64,000 nucleotides of DNA from Streptomyces coacervatus (GTDB lineage Bacteria > Actinomycetota > Actinomycetes > Streptomycetales > Streptomycetaceae). Location: NCBI RefSeq assembly GCF_029223485.1, contig NZ_JARHTP010000002.1, positions 310,001-374,000 on the forward strand, given 5' to 3'. The notes below the pieces were generated by a model. The model did no database searches and was not told the DNA's origin. It worked only from the letters and a program-made list of their open reading frames with translations. Every line of letters starts with the position of its first letter. Positions within the stretch are counted from its first letter, which is position 1. Below, piece after piece: positions 1 to 7,789 of the stretch. Position numbers and translations under genes: made by a program.

Positions 1-487
1 GGTAGGGGGCAGCGGTGGAGGGGACCCCTGCAGGGTCCTTCGTGTGCTCGTCCGGGGCCTGTTCCCCGGCGCGCAGCAGGACCACCGGACGGTCCGCGTG
101 CGCCACGACCTCGTAGCCGACCGAGCCGACCAGGAAACCGCCGATCCCGCTCATGGCCCGGGAACCGAGGACGAGCAGTTCGGCTTCCTTCGCCTCGCGG
201 GCCAGGACCTCGGCGGGCCGTCCGGCGAACTGCTCGGTGCTCACCTCGACACCGGGGTGACGCAGCCGCAGCCCTTCGGCGGCCTCACGGGGAACCCGCT
301 CGGTCCAGTGCTGGAACGTCTCGGCGCCGAGCAGCGGCGCCTGCGCGATGGGGTCCGGCACGGCCTCCCAGACATGCACCAGCTTCAGTGCGAGGCCACG
401 CAGACTCGCCTCCCGGGCCGCCCATTCGGCGGCGGCCCGGCTCTCGGGGGAACCGTCGAGACCCACAGTGACGGTACGGGGCATCAT
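1..487 (-). CDS. Universal stress protein (UspA family), partial, cut by window edge
   Basis: The N-terminal 160 or so residues of a USP are visible; the 3' end lies outside the window. The protein opens with MMPRTVTVGLDGS, the usual first beta strand and the aspartate of the nucleotide site. It later shows VLGSRAMSGIGGFLVGSV, matching the G-2x-G-9x-G(S/T) ATP-binding motif of ATP-binding USPs. Two adjacent ATGs (485-487 and 482-484) can serve as start; the first lies 8 nt behind GGAGG. Streptomyces USPs are often tandem two-domain proteins near 290-300 aa, so this is probably domain 1 of such a protein. It is divergent from the SulP gene, and the shared intergenic region carries a DevR-box-like repeat at 568-583. 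Role inferred from family: stress or hypoxia survival, ATP-binding. Confidence 0.9.
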   Translation of the reverse strand, partial: MMPRTVTVGLDGSPESRAAAEWAAREASLRGLALKLVHVWEAVPDPIAQAPLLGAETFQHWTERVPREAAEGLRLRHPGVEVSTEQFAGRPAEVLAREAKEAELLVLGSRAMSGIGGFLVGSVGYEVVAHADRPVVLLRAGEQAPDEHTKDPAGVPSTAAPY

Positions 488-567
488 GATCTCCACCTCC
501 CGGTCGGATTCGCTTCCAGCGTCGGCCCCGAGAGGGGGCGGGGTGCAGGGGCCGCTGGTCCTGAGCC

Positions 568-583
568 GGGGCCGACCGGCCCC
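568..583. promoter_or_regulatory. DevR/Osd-box-like 16-bp inverted repeat
   Basis: Perfect copy GGGGCCGACCGGCCCC in the divergent region between the USP (start 487) and the SulP transporter (start 654). A weaker copy (GGGGCCGCTGGTCC) sits just upstream at 548-561. Binding by a DevR-type regulator is inferred from recurrence across the window. Confidence 0.6.
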
Positions 584-653
584 ATCCCGGGGAGGGGGCT
601 GCCGCGGTGTGTCCGGCTGGTGGATCCTGAGGTCAGACGGCGAAAGGCGGGCC

Positions 654-2402
654 ATGGTCCGAAGATCCGCAGGGTGGCGGGCGGTGCCCGGGATCGGCAC
701 GCTCCTCGATCACCCACGGGCCTGGCGCCGGGTGCTGCCCGGGCTCGCCTCGCTGCTCGGCTACCGGCGGGCATGGCTGCGCGGCGACCTGCTGGCGGGC
801 GTGACGGTGGCCGCGTATCTGGTGCCGCAGGTGATGGCGTATGCGGGCGTGGCCGGTCTGCCGCCGGTGGCCGGACTGTGGGCGATCCTGCCCGCTCTCG
901 CTCTCTACGCCCTTCTGGGCTCCTCGCGTCTGCTGTCGGTCGGCCCCGAGTCGACCACGGCGCTGATGACGGCGGCCGTGGTGGGCCCGCTCGCGGGCTC
1001 GGACCCCGGCCGCTACGCCTCGTTGGCCGCTGCCCTCGCCGTCACGGTCGGACTGCTGTGCCTGGCGGCCTGGGCACTGCGCCTGGGCTTCGTCGCCGAC
1101 CTGCTCTCCCGCCCCGTACTGATCGGCTATCTGGCGGGCGTGGCACTGATCATGATCGTGGACCAGCTGCCGAAGCTGACCGGCGTGTCCACGACGGGGT
1201 CGGCCTTCTTCCCTCAACTGTGGTCCTTCATACAGCACTTGGGGCAGGTGCACGCGGCCACGGTGGTGTTCGCCGCCGTCACCCTCGCCTTCCTGTTCAC
1301 AGTGGCGCGGGTGGTGCCCGCGGTGCCGGGCCCGCTGCTGGCGGTGGTTCTGGGCACGGCGGCCGTCGCCGTCCTCGACCTCGACGACCGGTACGGGATC
1401 AAGGTGATCGGCGAGGTCCCGGCCGGGCTGCCCTCGCTCGCGCTGCCGGACCTCACCGAGCTTCCGCATCTGGTGCTGCCCGCCCTCGGGGTCCTGCTCG
1501 TCGCCTACACGGACTTCATCCTCACCGCCCGGGCCTTCACCGTCCGCGACGACGAGGGCCCCGCGCTCGATCCCAACCAGGAGTTCCTGGCGCTGGGCGG
1601 GGCCAATCTGGGAGCGGGATGTCTGCACGGCTTCCCGGTGAGCAGCAGCGCCAGCCGCACCGCCCTCGCCTCCTCGACCGGCGCCCGCAGCCAGGTGTAC
1701 TCCCTGGTCGCGGGCGCAGCGGTGATCGCCGTCCTGCTGTTCCTCAGCCCGCTGCTGGCCCGCACCCCGTCGGCCGTCCTGGGCGCGCTCGTCGTGTACG
1801 CCGCCGTCCGCATGATCGACCTCGCGGGCTTCCGGCGGCTGGCCTCCTTCCGCCGGCGCGAACTGCTGCTGGCGCTCGGCTGCCTGGCCGGGGTGCTGAC
1901 CCTGGACATCCTCTACGGCGTGATCGTCGCCGTCGGCCTGTCCGTGGCGGAGCTGCTGACCCGGGTGGCGCGCCCGCACGATGCCGTCGAGGGGCTGGTG
2001 CCGGGCGTGGCCGGCATGCACGACGTGGACGACTACCCGCAGGCCCGGACCATCCCGGGCCTGCTCGTCTACCGCTACGACTCACCGCTCTTCTTCGCCA
2101 ACGCCCAGGACTTCCACCACCGGGCCCTGGCCGCGGTCGACGAACAGACCACCCCGGTGCGCTGGTTCGTCCTCAACACCGAGGCGAACGTGGAGGTGGA
2201 CATCACCGCCCTGGACGCGGTCGACGAACTGCGCCGCGAACTCACCCACCGCGGCATCGTGTTCGCCCTCGCCCGGGTCAAGCAGGATCTCCTGGACGAC
2301 CTGGAGGCGTACGGACTCGCCAAGGCGGTGGGCCGGGACCTGATCTTTCCGACCCTGCCGACCGCCGTGGCGGCTTATCGGAAGTGGGGCCGCAAGGGCT
2401 AG
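654..2402 (+). CDS. SulP family anion transporter with C-terminal STAS domain
   Basis: 582-aa multi-pass membrane protein of the SulP/SLC26 family, which moves sulfate, bicarbonate or other small anions. After a short N-terminus comes the family signature region YLVPQVMAYAGVAGLPPVAG near residues 55-75. A long hydrophobic core with about 10-12 membrane segments follows. The last 130 residues form a cytoplasmic STAS domain (YRYDSPLFFANA, then DITALDAVDEL). Start ATG 654 was chosen over the longer upstream ORF because it gives a normal SulP N-terminus; its ribosome site is weak (GAAAGG). Substrate cannot be told from sequence; sulfate or bicarbonate are the usual options. The DevR-box-like repeats upstream suggest it belongs to the stress island. 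Confidence 0.9.
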   Translation: MVRRSAGWRAVPGIGTLLDHPRAWRRVLPGLASLLGYRRAWLRGDLLAGVTVAAYLVPQVMAYAGVAGLPPVAGLWAILPALALYALLGSSRLLSVGPESTTALMTAAVVGPLAGSDPGRYASLAAALAVTVGLLCLAAWALRLGFVADLLSRPVLIGYLAGVALIMIVDQLPKLTGVSTTGSAFFPQLWSFIQHLGQVHAATVVFAAVTLAFLFTVARVVPAVPGPLLAVVLGTAAVAVLDLDDRYGIKVIGEVPAGLPSLALPDLTELPHLVLPALGVLLVAYTDFILTARAFTVRDDEGPALDPNQEFLALGGANLGAGCLHGFPVSSSASRTALASSTGARSQVYSLVAGAAVIAVLLFLSPLLARTPSAVLGALVVYAAVRMIDLAGFRRLASFRRRELLLALGCLAGVLTLDILYGVIVAVGLSVAELLTRVARPHDAVEGLVPGVAGMHDVDDYPQARTIPGLLVYRYDSPLFFANAQDFHHRALAAVDEQTTPVRWFVLNTEANVEVDITALDAVDELRRELTHRGIVFALARVKQDLLDDLEAYGLAKAVGRDLIFPTLPTAVAAYRKWGRKG

Positions 2403-2436
2403 GGCACGCAACAGAAGTGGGGGGCGCCGCGTGTTC

Positions 2437-2850
2437 TCAGTTCTCCTGTGGCGAGTCCGCTTCGTCGTGTTCGGCGAAGACCTCGCGTGCCACGGCGTAG
2501 CTGTCAAACGCGCGAGCCACACCCGCGTAGACGGCCATCTGGATGAAGGCTTCGACGATCTCCTCTTTGGTCACGCCGTTGTGCAGAGCGATACGCAGCT
2601 GGCCCCGGAGCGGCTCGAGGATGCCCAGGCTCGCCGTGATGGTGACCGAGATGAGGGCGCGGGTGCGGAGGTCGAGGTGCTCGCTGCGGGTCCATGCGTC
2701 GTTGAAGGCGTGTTCGGTCGCGATCCGTGTGAAGTCGTAGGCGTTGGCGGGTTCCGTCGGTCTTGGATCGACATACGGCGCCAGGCTGAAACCAAGGATC
2801 TTCTCGGCGTTGTTCAGAGCGCGTGTGTAGTCGGCGTTGTGTTCCGTCAT
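2437..2850 (-). CDS. Carboxymuconolactone decarboxylase (CMD) family protein
   Basis: 137-aa protein of the CMD/AhpD fold. The body (TRALISVTITASLGILEPL, then ALHNGVTKEEIVEAFIQMAVYAGVARA) is typical of gamma-carboxymuconolactone decarboxylase-like proteins. It lacks the CxxC of AhpD, so a thiol peroxidase role is unlikely. The ATG overlaps the stop of the upstream oxidoreductase in an ATGA arrangement, so the two are translationally coupled. Together they look like a small redox or aromatic-degradation pair; the substrate is unknown. Confidence 0.85.
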   Translation of the reverse strand: MTEHNADYTRALNNAEKILGFSLAPYVDPRPTEPANAYDFTRIATEHAFNDAWTRSEHLDLRTRALISVTITASLGILEPLRGQLRIALHNGVTKEEIVEAFIQMAVYAGVARAFDSYAVAREVFAEHDEADSPQEN

Positions 2851-3812
2851 TTCGCCATTCTGCGCGGTGCCCCCGAGTGAGAGTTCGTCAACTCCTGGGG
2901 TCGGAGCACGATCTTGCCGTGGGCGTGCCGCTGTTCCAGCTCGCGGAACGCGTCTCGCACCTGCTCCAGCGGGTAGGTGCGGGCGATCGGCAGTTCCAGC
3001 TCCCCGCGCGCGGCAAGCCGGGCCAGCTCGCCGAGCACGACCGCGCACGCCGCCGCGCCTTCTCCGTAGGTTCGCGCGCCGACCCTGGCCGCGGCCTGCC
3101 AGTCGCGGATCGTGTTGATCCGCTCGGGCCGCACGCCCAACTCCACGGCCAGGTCCACGTACCCGTCACCGAACGTGTCGATGAACGCGTCGACGTGCCC
3201 GCCGGAAGCCTGCCGGATCCGTTCGGCCACGCCCTCCCCGTACTCGACCGGGACGACACCGTGATCCTTCAACCAGGCGTGGTTCCCCTCGCTCGCCAGC
3301 CCGATCACCGTGGCGCCGCGCCGTCGCGCGAGCTGCACGGCGAGAGAGCCGACGCCGCCTGCCGCACCGGACACGACGACCGTGTCGGCCGGCCCGGGGT
3401 CCACCGCGAACACGCCGGCGTAAGCGGTCGTGCCGGCCACGTACAACGACCCGGCCACGTCCCAGGACAGTCCCTGCGGACGCAAGGTCAGATTCACGTC
3501 GTCGACCACGACGAACTCCGCATGGCTCGCCCTGCGATGAGTGAAGCCCAAGATCTCGTCGCCCACCGCGAACCCGCGCACCTCCGCGCCGAGCTCCACC
3601 ACCACGCCGGCCAGATCGCTGCCCTGCCCGGAGGGGAACGTCGCCGGCCAGCGCTTGTGCCGCGCGCCCTCGCGGATCATCACCTCGCCGGGCTGGATCC
3701 CGGCCGCGCGGACCTCGACCAGCACCTGCCCGGGGCCGGGAGCGGGCCGCTCCACCTCCTCCACCCGCAGCACATCGATCCCGCCGTACTCGTGGAACCG
3801 CACCGCCTTCAT
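2847..3812 (-). CDS. NADP-dependent oxidoreductase, quinone oxidoreductase-like (MDR superfamily)
   Basis: 321 aa, medium-chain dehydrogenase/reductase of the zinc-free quinone oxidoreductase type. N-terminal GroES-like domain (MKAVRFHEYGG, then PGPGQVLVEVRAAGIQPGE), then a Rossmann NADP-binding region (VVVSGAAGGVGSLAVQLARRRGATVIG near residues 147-175). No catalytic zinc cysteines are seen. It transfers hydride from NADPH to quinone-like or enone substrates by family analogy. The stop overlaps the start of the CMD protein (ATGA), indicating a two-gene operon. No DevR-box-like repeat was found upstream. Confidence 0.88.
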   Translation of the reverse strand: MKAVRFHEYGGIDVLRVEEVERPAPGPGQVLVEVRAAGIQPGEVMIREGARHKRWPATFPSGQGSDLAGVVVELGAEVRGFAVGDEILGFTHRRASHAEFVVVDDVNLTLRPQGLSWDVAGSLYVAGTTAYAGVFAVDPGPADTVVVSGAAGGVGSLAVQLARRRGATVIGLASEGNHAWLKDHGVVPVEYGEGVAERIRQASGGHVDAFIDTFGDGYVDLAVELGVRPERINTIRDWQAAARVGARTYGEGAAACAVVLGELARLAARGELELPIARTYPLEQVRDAFRELEQRHAHGKIVLRPQELTNSHSGAPRRMAK

Positions 3813-3882
3813 CGCGTGATCACCGCTCTTCCTGGTTCGGACAAGTCTTGGGAGGGCACCCGTCGTCGTACGTGGGGAATTC

Positions 3883-4524
3883 TCAATGGTCGCCGACGCG
3901 AGCCCGCAGAGATCCGTGGGGGGCGGGCAGTTCGGACTCGCCCCACGAGGTGACGGTCACCGCGTCGCCGACGGCGATCTTGCCGGTGCGGAGCACGGAG
4001 AGCTTGGTGCCGAAGGCGACTCCGCCCTGTGCGGAGCGCCGGTAGCCCGCGAGGGTGCGCAGTGGTTCCGGGCCGGCCCGCTGCCCCGAGTCCTGGTCTA
4101 CGAGGGTGACGGCGCAGTTGTCGGCGTAGCCGGAGGTCCCCGGTGTCCTGCCGTCGGTCACCCGGTCGTGCTCCCGCGGCACCCGCACCGGACGGCTGCG
4201 TGCGCGGAGCACGTCGGAGAGCCAGGCGGCGGCCGTGTCGCCCTGGTCGATGCCCTGGTACGCGGTTCCGAACAGGTCCACCTGACGGCGGGCACCCGAG
4301 GCGTCCACGGGCAGCTCCAGCGGCTCGGTGTGCGGCGCGGGGTCCCGGCGCTGGGAACGGAAGACGCCCTCTTCGCTGACGACCATGAAACTGCGGTCGT
4401 GCGCGAGACCTGCGGGCGTCAGGAGCGTCTCGCAGGCCGACACCCCGGCACACCCCTTGACGGGGTAGTACGACAACTCACTATGTGCCTGCGGCGGCCC
4501 GCCGAGGATTTGCCGTTCGGTCAC
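3883..4524 (-). pseudogene. MOSC-domain protein with internal in-frame deletions
   Basis: Clearly a MOSC N-terminal barrel plus MOSC domain protein (SYYPVKGCAG, AHDRSFMVVSEEG, GARRQVDLFG, then CAVTLVDQDSG and GVAFGTKLSV). It is only about 213 aa, against roughly 275 for Streptomyces relatives. Two blocks are missing without loss of frame. One lies between SQRRDP and ASGARR (about 20 residues short). The other lies between TSGYAD and CAVTLVD (about 60 residues short), removing the usual FRPN segment of the molybdenum-cofactor pocket. The cysteine that normally binds the cofactor sulfur (in CAVTLVD) is kept. Start is uncertain: GTG at 4524 is used here, and a TTG at 4569 is also open. It may be a decaying gene or a minimal protein; I favour decay. 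Confidence 0.7.
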
Positions 4525-4581
4525 GTTCCCGTTCCGCGCTTCCGCTCCCTGATTCCGGGGGTGGGTCAACCCCGGGTCGGG

Positions 4582-4800
4582 TCAGCTCTTCACGGGCGTG
4601 CGCACGACAGTCCGCTCCGGACGTCGGAGCGTCGTCGTCCCGGTCGTCCCTGGGCCCGACGGCCGCCGCGCGGCGCGGCGTTGCTGCGCCCGCAGGGCCA
4701 GCGCGTCGAGTGCCGCGGTGAGTACGAAGGTGACGGCCATGGCGATCGCCAGGAGAACGGCGGACTGCCGCCAGAACTCCGGAGTCAGGGTCGTACCCAT
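4582..4800 (-). CDS. Small single-pass membrane protein, unknown function
   Basis: 72 aa with a strong ribosome site (GGAAAGGGGGG) before ATG. Residues about 12-38 form one hydrophobic helix (QSAVLLAIAMAVTFVLTAAL), followed by an arginine-rich cytoplasmic tail ending PVKS. The length, single helix and basic tail suggest a small membrane regulator or accessory subunit. I do not recognise the family. It faces the cyclic-nucleotide-binding gene across a region with two DevR-box-like repeats. Confidence 0.6.
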   Translation of the reverse strand: MGTTLTPEFWRQSAVLLAIAMAVTFVLTAALDALALRAQQRRAARRPSGPGTTGTTTLRRPERTVVRTPVKS

Positions 4801-4901
4801 GGTGTTCCCCCCTTTCCGGTCTCGCCGCTCGGTCGAGTTGCTCTCTCACCACCATCGAACTGCGGGCAGGCGGGTGGCACAGGGTGCCGCAGGGGTGGAG
4901 C

Positions 4902-4940
4902 GGGCCGCCGGTCGGCCCGGGCGTGGGGCCGGGTGGCCCC
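4902..4940. promoter_or_regulatory. Two DevR/Osd-box-like inverted repeats
   Basis: GGGGCCGGGTGGCCCC at 4925-4940 has the standard 4-nt spacer. A longer-spaced copy, GGGCC-N7-GGCCC, lies at 4902-4918. They sit 68-106 bp upstream of the cyclic-nucleotide-binding gene and upstream of the divergent small membrane protein. Confidence 0.55.
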
Positions 4941-5007
4941 TGTTCCGTTCCCGGCCGCGCGCACACGCTGGCAGTGGTAGCTCCGTACGCCTGAGTGGAG
5001 GCACGCC

Positions 5008-5472
5008 ATGAACGCTCCCGCAACCACGAGCATGCCGCGGGCGCTGCCTGCCGAGTACCGGCAGCGGCTGATGCAGATCGCCCGGGAGGTGTCGTTCCCC
5101 GAGGGCACCCGGCTCTTCGAGGAGGGCGGTCACGCCGACCGGTTCTGGATCATCCGCACCGGCACGGTCGATCTCGACATGCGCGTGCCCGGCCGCCGGG
5201 CCGCCGTCATCGAGTCCCTCGGGCACAACGAACTCGTCGGCTGGTCCTGGCTGTTCGCCCCGTACACCTGGCACCTCGGCGCCCAGGCGGCTTCGCCGCT
5301 GCGGGCGTACGAGTTCGACGCCACGACCGTGCGGACGATCTGCGAGGAGGATCCCGCGTTCGGACGGACCATCGCCCGGTGGGTCGGCGAGGTCGTGGCC
5401 CACCGGCTGCAGGCGGCCCGGGTGCGCCTGCTGGACCTGTACGCCCCGTACGGCAGCGACACCCGGCGGTGA
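5008..5472 (+). CDS. Cyclic nucleotide-binding (Crp-type cNMP) domain protein, no DNA-binding domain
   Basis: 154 aa consisting of one cNMP-binding beta-roll: FPEGTRLFEEGGHADRFWIIRTGTVDLDM, then ESLGHNELVGWSWLFAPYTWHLGAQA. The C-terminus stops after the helix that would connect to a helix-turn-helix, so it is a stand-alone sensor domain and not a Crp regulator. The family phosphate-binding cassette is modified (GWSWLFAPYTWHLGA instead of GELAL...RSA), so its ligand may not be cAMP. Only 23 bp separate it from the CBS-BON gene, and the two are probably co-transcribed from the promoter carrying the repeats at 4902-4940. Confidence 0.85.
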   Translation: MNAPATTSMPRALPAEYRQRLMQIAREVSFPEGTRLFEEGGHADRFWIIRTGTVDLDMRVPGRRAAVIESLGHNELVGWSWLFAPYTWHLGAQAASPLRAYEFDATTVRTICEEDPAFGRTIARWVGEVVAHRLQAARVRLLDLYAPYGSDTRR

Positions 5473-5495
5473 ACCCAAGCGATCAAGGAGGCGTC

Positions 5496-6209
5496 GTGCA
5501 CACATCCCCGCACATCGTGAGCGACGTGATGACCCGCACCGTCGCCGCCGTCGGCCGCAAGGCCGCCTTCAAGGACATCGTGCGGACCATGCAGGACCGC
5601 AAGGTCAGTGCGGTGCCTGTGGTGGACGGCGGGAGGCGGGTCGTGGGGGTCGTGTCCGAGGCCGATCTGCTGCCCAAGGAGGAGTTCCGCGACAGCGACC
5701 CCGACCGGTACACGCAGCTGCGGCGGCTGTCCGACCTCGCGAAGGCCGGCTCGGTGACCGCCGACGAGCTGATGACCTCACCCGCCCTCACCGTCAAGGC
5801 GGGCGCCACGCTCGCGCAGGCCGCGCGGGAGATGGCCCGGGCGCGGGTCAAGCGGCTGCCGGTCGTCGACGACACCGGGCGTCTGGAGGGCATCGTCAGC
5901 CGGGCGGACCTGCTCAAGGTGTTCCTGCGGGACGACGAGGAGATCGCCGAGGAGGTGCGGCGGGAGGTCGTCGCGTACCTCTTCCCCGCACCGGCCTCGG
6001 CGGTACGCGTCGAGGTCCGGGACGGGGTCGTCACGCTCGGCGGCCGGGTCCGCGACACCTCTCTCGTGCCGGTGGCCGCGCGCCTCGTCCGGGCGGTCGA
6101 GGGGGTCGTGGATGTGGAGTTCGCGCTCGACGGACACGGCGGACACGGCGGACACGAGGGACACGACGGGAACGAGGGGCATGAGGGACACGATCGGCCG
6201 GCGATCTGA
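5496..6209 (+). CDS. CBS-domain pair plus BON domain protein with Gly/His-rich tail
   Basis: 237 aa starting at GTG 5496 behind AAGGAGG. A tandem CBS pair (HIVSDVMTRTVAAVGRK, VSEADLLPKEEFRD, DELMTSPALTV, GIVSRADLLKVFLRDDEEI) is followed by a BON-like domain (VRVEVRDGVVTLGGRVRD, LVRAVEGVVDVEF). The last 25 residues are a low-complexity Gly-His-Glu-Asp tail (repeats of GHGGHEGHDG) that could bind metal. CBS pairs bind adenosine nucleotides. The M. tuberculosis DosR regulon has a CBS protein (Hrp1, Rv2626c), so a hypoxia role fits. A second copy without this tail lies at 16080-16802. Confidence 0.88.
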   Translation: MHTSPHIVSDVMTRTVAAVGRKAAFKDIVRTMQDRKVSAVPVVDGGRRVVGVVSEADLLPKEEFRDSDPDRYTQLRRLSDLAKAGSVTADELMTSPALTVKAGATLAQAAREMARARVKRLPVVDDTGRLEGIVSRADLLKVFLRDDEEIAEEVRREVVAYLFPAPASAVRVEVRDGVVTLGGRVRDTSLVPVAARLVRAVEGVVDVEFALDGHGGHGGHEGHDGNEGHEGHDRPAI

Positions 6210-6262
6210 TCCGCGGCACCGTCCCCGCCCCGGTGGCCGGCCGGCGGTGTCAGCCGGGCGGC

Positions 6263-6859
6263 TCAGCCTGTCGTGTGCCCCCACTGCTTTCCGACCCGCT
6301 CCCATTCGGCACCCCAGCGCTCGGTGGCCCGCCGCTGCACGCGCAGCCGCACCAGCCGCCCGCCGCCGAGGACCGTCAGGCCCGTGGCCATCCCGATCCC
6401 GGCACCGGCCAGTACCACGCGCGTCGCCGCCTCGGTCGGACTCACGGGCGCCGACACCAGCCGGCCGTGCCCGTCCGTCCACGCCTGCACCTCACTGCCC
6501 GGTTTCGCCGTGCTCTTCACGTCCGCCGTGCCCGTACGGACCGTTCGTTTCCCGTCGCTCGGGTCGGTCCAGCGCACCGTCGCCAGCACCCGGTCGTAGC
6601 GCACACCGGTGACGACGTCCCGCCCGCTTCCCGGCAGAGTCTTCACGAGGACCGCGGACACCGGCCGGCGTTCCGCCCGGTCCTGGTTCACCGCGTGCTC
6701 CGCGGCCTGCGCGCCGACCACCCCGACGGCAACCCCTCCGGCCGTCGCGGCTGTCCAGGCGGCCAGCACGATCCACGCCTCCACCACATCGCTGTGCCGC
6801 CGCAGCGGATTGCTCCGCCAGCGCCACCCCAGGACCTTCGCGCGTCTGACCTTCCGCAT
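6263..6859 (-). CDS. Rv1733c-like two-helix membrane protein
   Basis: 198 aa with the family layout. A basic N-terminus (RWRSNPLRRHSDVVEAWIVLAAW) runs into a first membrane helix. A 90-residue outside loop carries RYDRVLATVRWTDPSDGKRTVRTGTADV and WTDGHGRLV. A second helix (AATRVVLAGAGIGMATGLTVL) and a short tail (WGAEWERVGKQWGHTTG) follow. Rv1733c is a DosR-regulated latency antigen of M. tuberculosis with no known activity. A second copy lies at 47470-48069. It shares a divergent promoter region with response regulator 1. Confidence 0.85.
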   Translation of the reverse strand: MRKVRRAKVLGWRWRSNPLRRHSDVVEAWIVLAAWTAATAGGVAVGVVGAQAAEHAVNQDRAERRPVSAVLVKTLPGSGRDVVTGVRYDRVLATVRWTDPSDGKRTVRTGTADVKSTAKPGSEVQAWTDGHGRLVSAPVSPTEAATRVVLAGAGIGMATGLTVLGGGRLVRLRVQRRATERWGAEWERVGKQWGHTTG

Positions 6860-6985
6860 CGGTCACACCCCCTTACGGGCGCAATGAGGACGGACACACC
6901 TAAAAGGTCTCACCAGATCGCCGTCGGCGGGAGGGGCAACCGGCCCTTCGCCCGGTGGAGCCGGCCGGGGGACGTGGCGAGGAGT

Positions 6986-7001
6986 GGGGCCGGTCGGCCC
7001 T
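6986..7001. promoter_or_regulatory. DevR/Osd-box-like inverted repeat
   Basis: GGGGCCGGTCGGCCCT, 87-102 bp upstream of response regulator 1 and in the divergent region with the Rv1733c-like gene. It suggests auto- or cross-regulation of the regulator. A looser copy (GGGGCAACCGGCCCT) lies at 6933-6947. Confidence 0.6.
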
Positions 7002-7087
7002 AGTGCGTCCGGTTCCCGCGCGTGATGATCGTTCTGACGTACGTCCCGCAGTCCGTGCGTCTTACATCCGGGGAACGAGGGGTCGAC

Positions 7088-7789
7088 ATGAGCGAGGCAC
7101 GTACCTTCACGGCGCAGGACCCGATCCGCGTCTTCCTGCTCGACGACCACGAGGTCGTCCGGCGCGGGCTGGCCGACCTGCTCGATGCCGAACCCGACAT
7201 CTCCGTCGTCGGCGATGCCGAGAACGTGGAACACGCCCTTGTCCGCGCGCCTGCCGTGCGCCCTCACGTCGCCGTCCTGGACGTGCGCCTGCCCGACGGC
7301 GACGGCATCTCCGTCTGCCGGGACCTGCGCAGCCGGATGCCCGAACTCGCGGTGCTGATGCTCACCTCGTTCGACGACGAGGACGCCCTCCTCGACGCCA
7401 TCATGGCCGGTGCCTCCGGCTATGTCCTCAAGCAGATCAAGGGCTCCGACCTGGTCTCGGCGGTCCGTACCGTCGCCTCCGGCCAGTCCATGCTCGACCC
7501 GGCCACCACGGCCCGGCTGATGCGCTCCCTGCGCACCGAACCCGCCGAAACCCCCGCCGTGGCACCCGAGTTGGCAGGTCTGTCCCCGCGCGAGCGGGAG
7601 ATTCTCGCGCTGATCGGGGAAGGACTCACCAACCGTGAGATCGGCAAGCAGCTCTATCTGTCGGAGAAGACCGTCAAGAACCACATCTCCCGGCTGCTGG
7701 CCAAGCTCGGCGTGCAGCGCCGTGTGCAGGCCGCGGTCCTCGCCACTCACCTGGACCCCCCGGAGACGGGCGACCGTCCCACGCGGTGA
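7088..7789 (+). CDS. NarL/LuxR-family response regulator, DevR/OsdR-like (copy 1, orphan)
   Basis: 233 aa. The receiver domain has acidic DD near residues 19-20 and the phospho-acceptor D65 in [13 protein letters not shown]. It also has the conserved T in MLTSFDD and K in YVLKQIKG. The C-terminal LuxR helix-turn-helix reads [40 protein letters not shown] in outline. ATG 7088 follows GAGGGGTCGAC. It is closely related to the regulator at 35115-35807 and to M. tuberculosis DevR and S. coelicolor OsdR. No kinase gene is adjacent, so it is probably served by the GAF-GAF kinase at 32119-33846 or by a distant kinase. Its stop directly abuts the convergent USP stop. Confidence 0.92.
   Translation: MSEARTFTAQDPIRVFLLDDHEVVRRGLADLLDAEPDISVVGDAENVEHALVRAPAVRPHVAVLDVRLPDGDGISVCRDLRSRMPELAVLMLTSFDDEDALLDAIMAGASGYVLKQIKGSDLVSAVRTVASGQSMLDPATTARLMRSLRTEPAETPAVAPELAGLSPREREILALIGEGLTNREIGKQLYLSEKTVKNHISRLLAKLGVQRRVQAAVLATHLDPPETGDRPTR

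Noticed and set aside
3871..3890. GTGGGGAATTCTC resembles the right half of the MmyB-type operator
   Set aside because: The left half (CCATTCCCT) is absent and the spacing is wrong; a chance half-match.
6120..6195. Short GGACAC-type repeats looked like a possible CRISPR or regulatory array
   Set aside because: They are in-frame codons for the Gly/His tail of the CBS-BON protein; no spacers or constant repeats.
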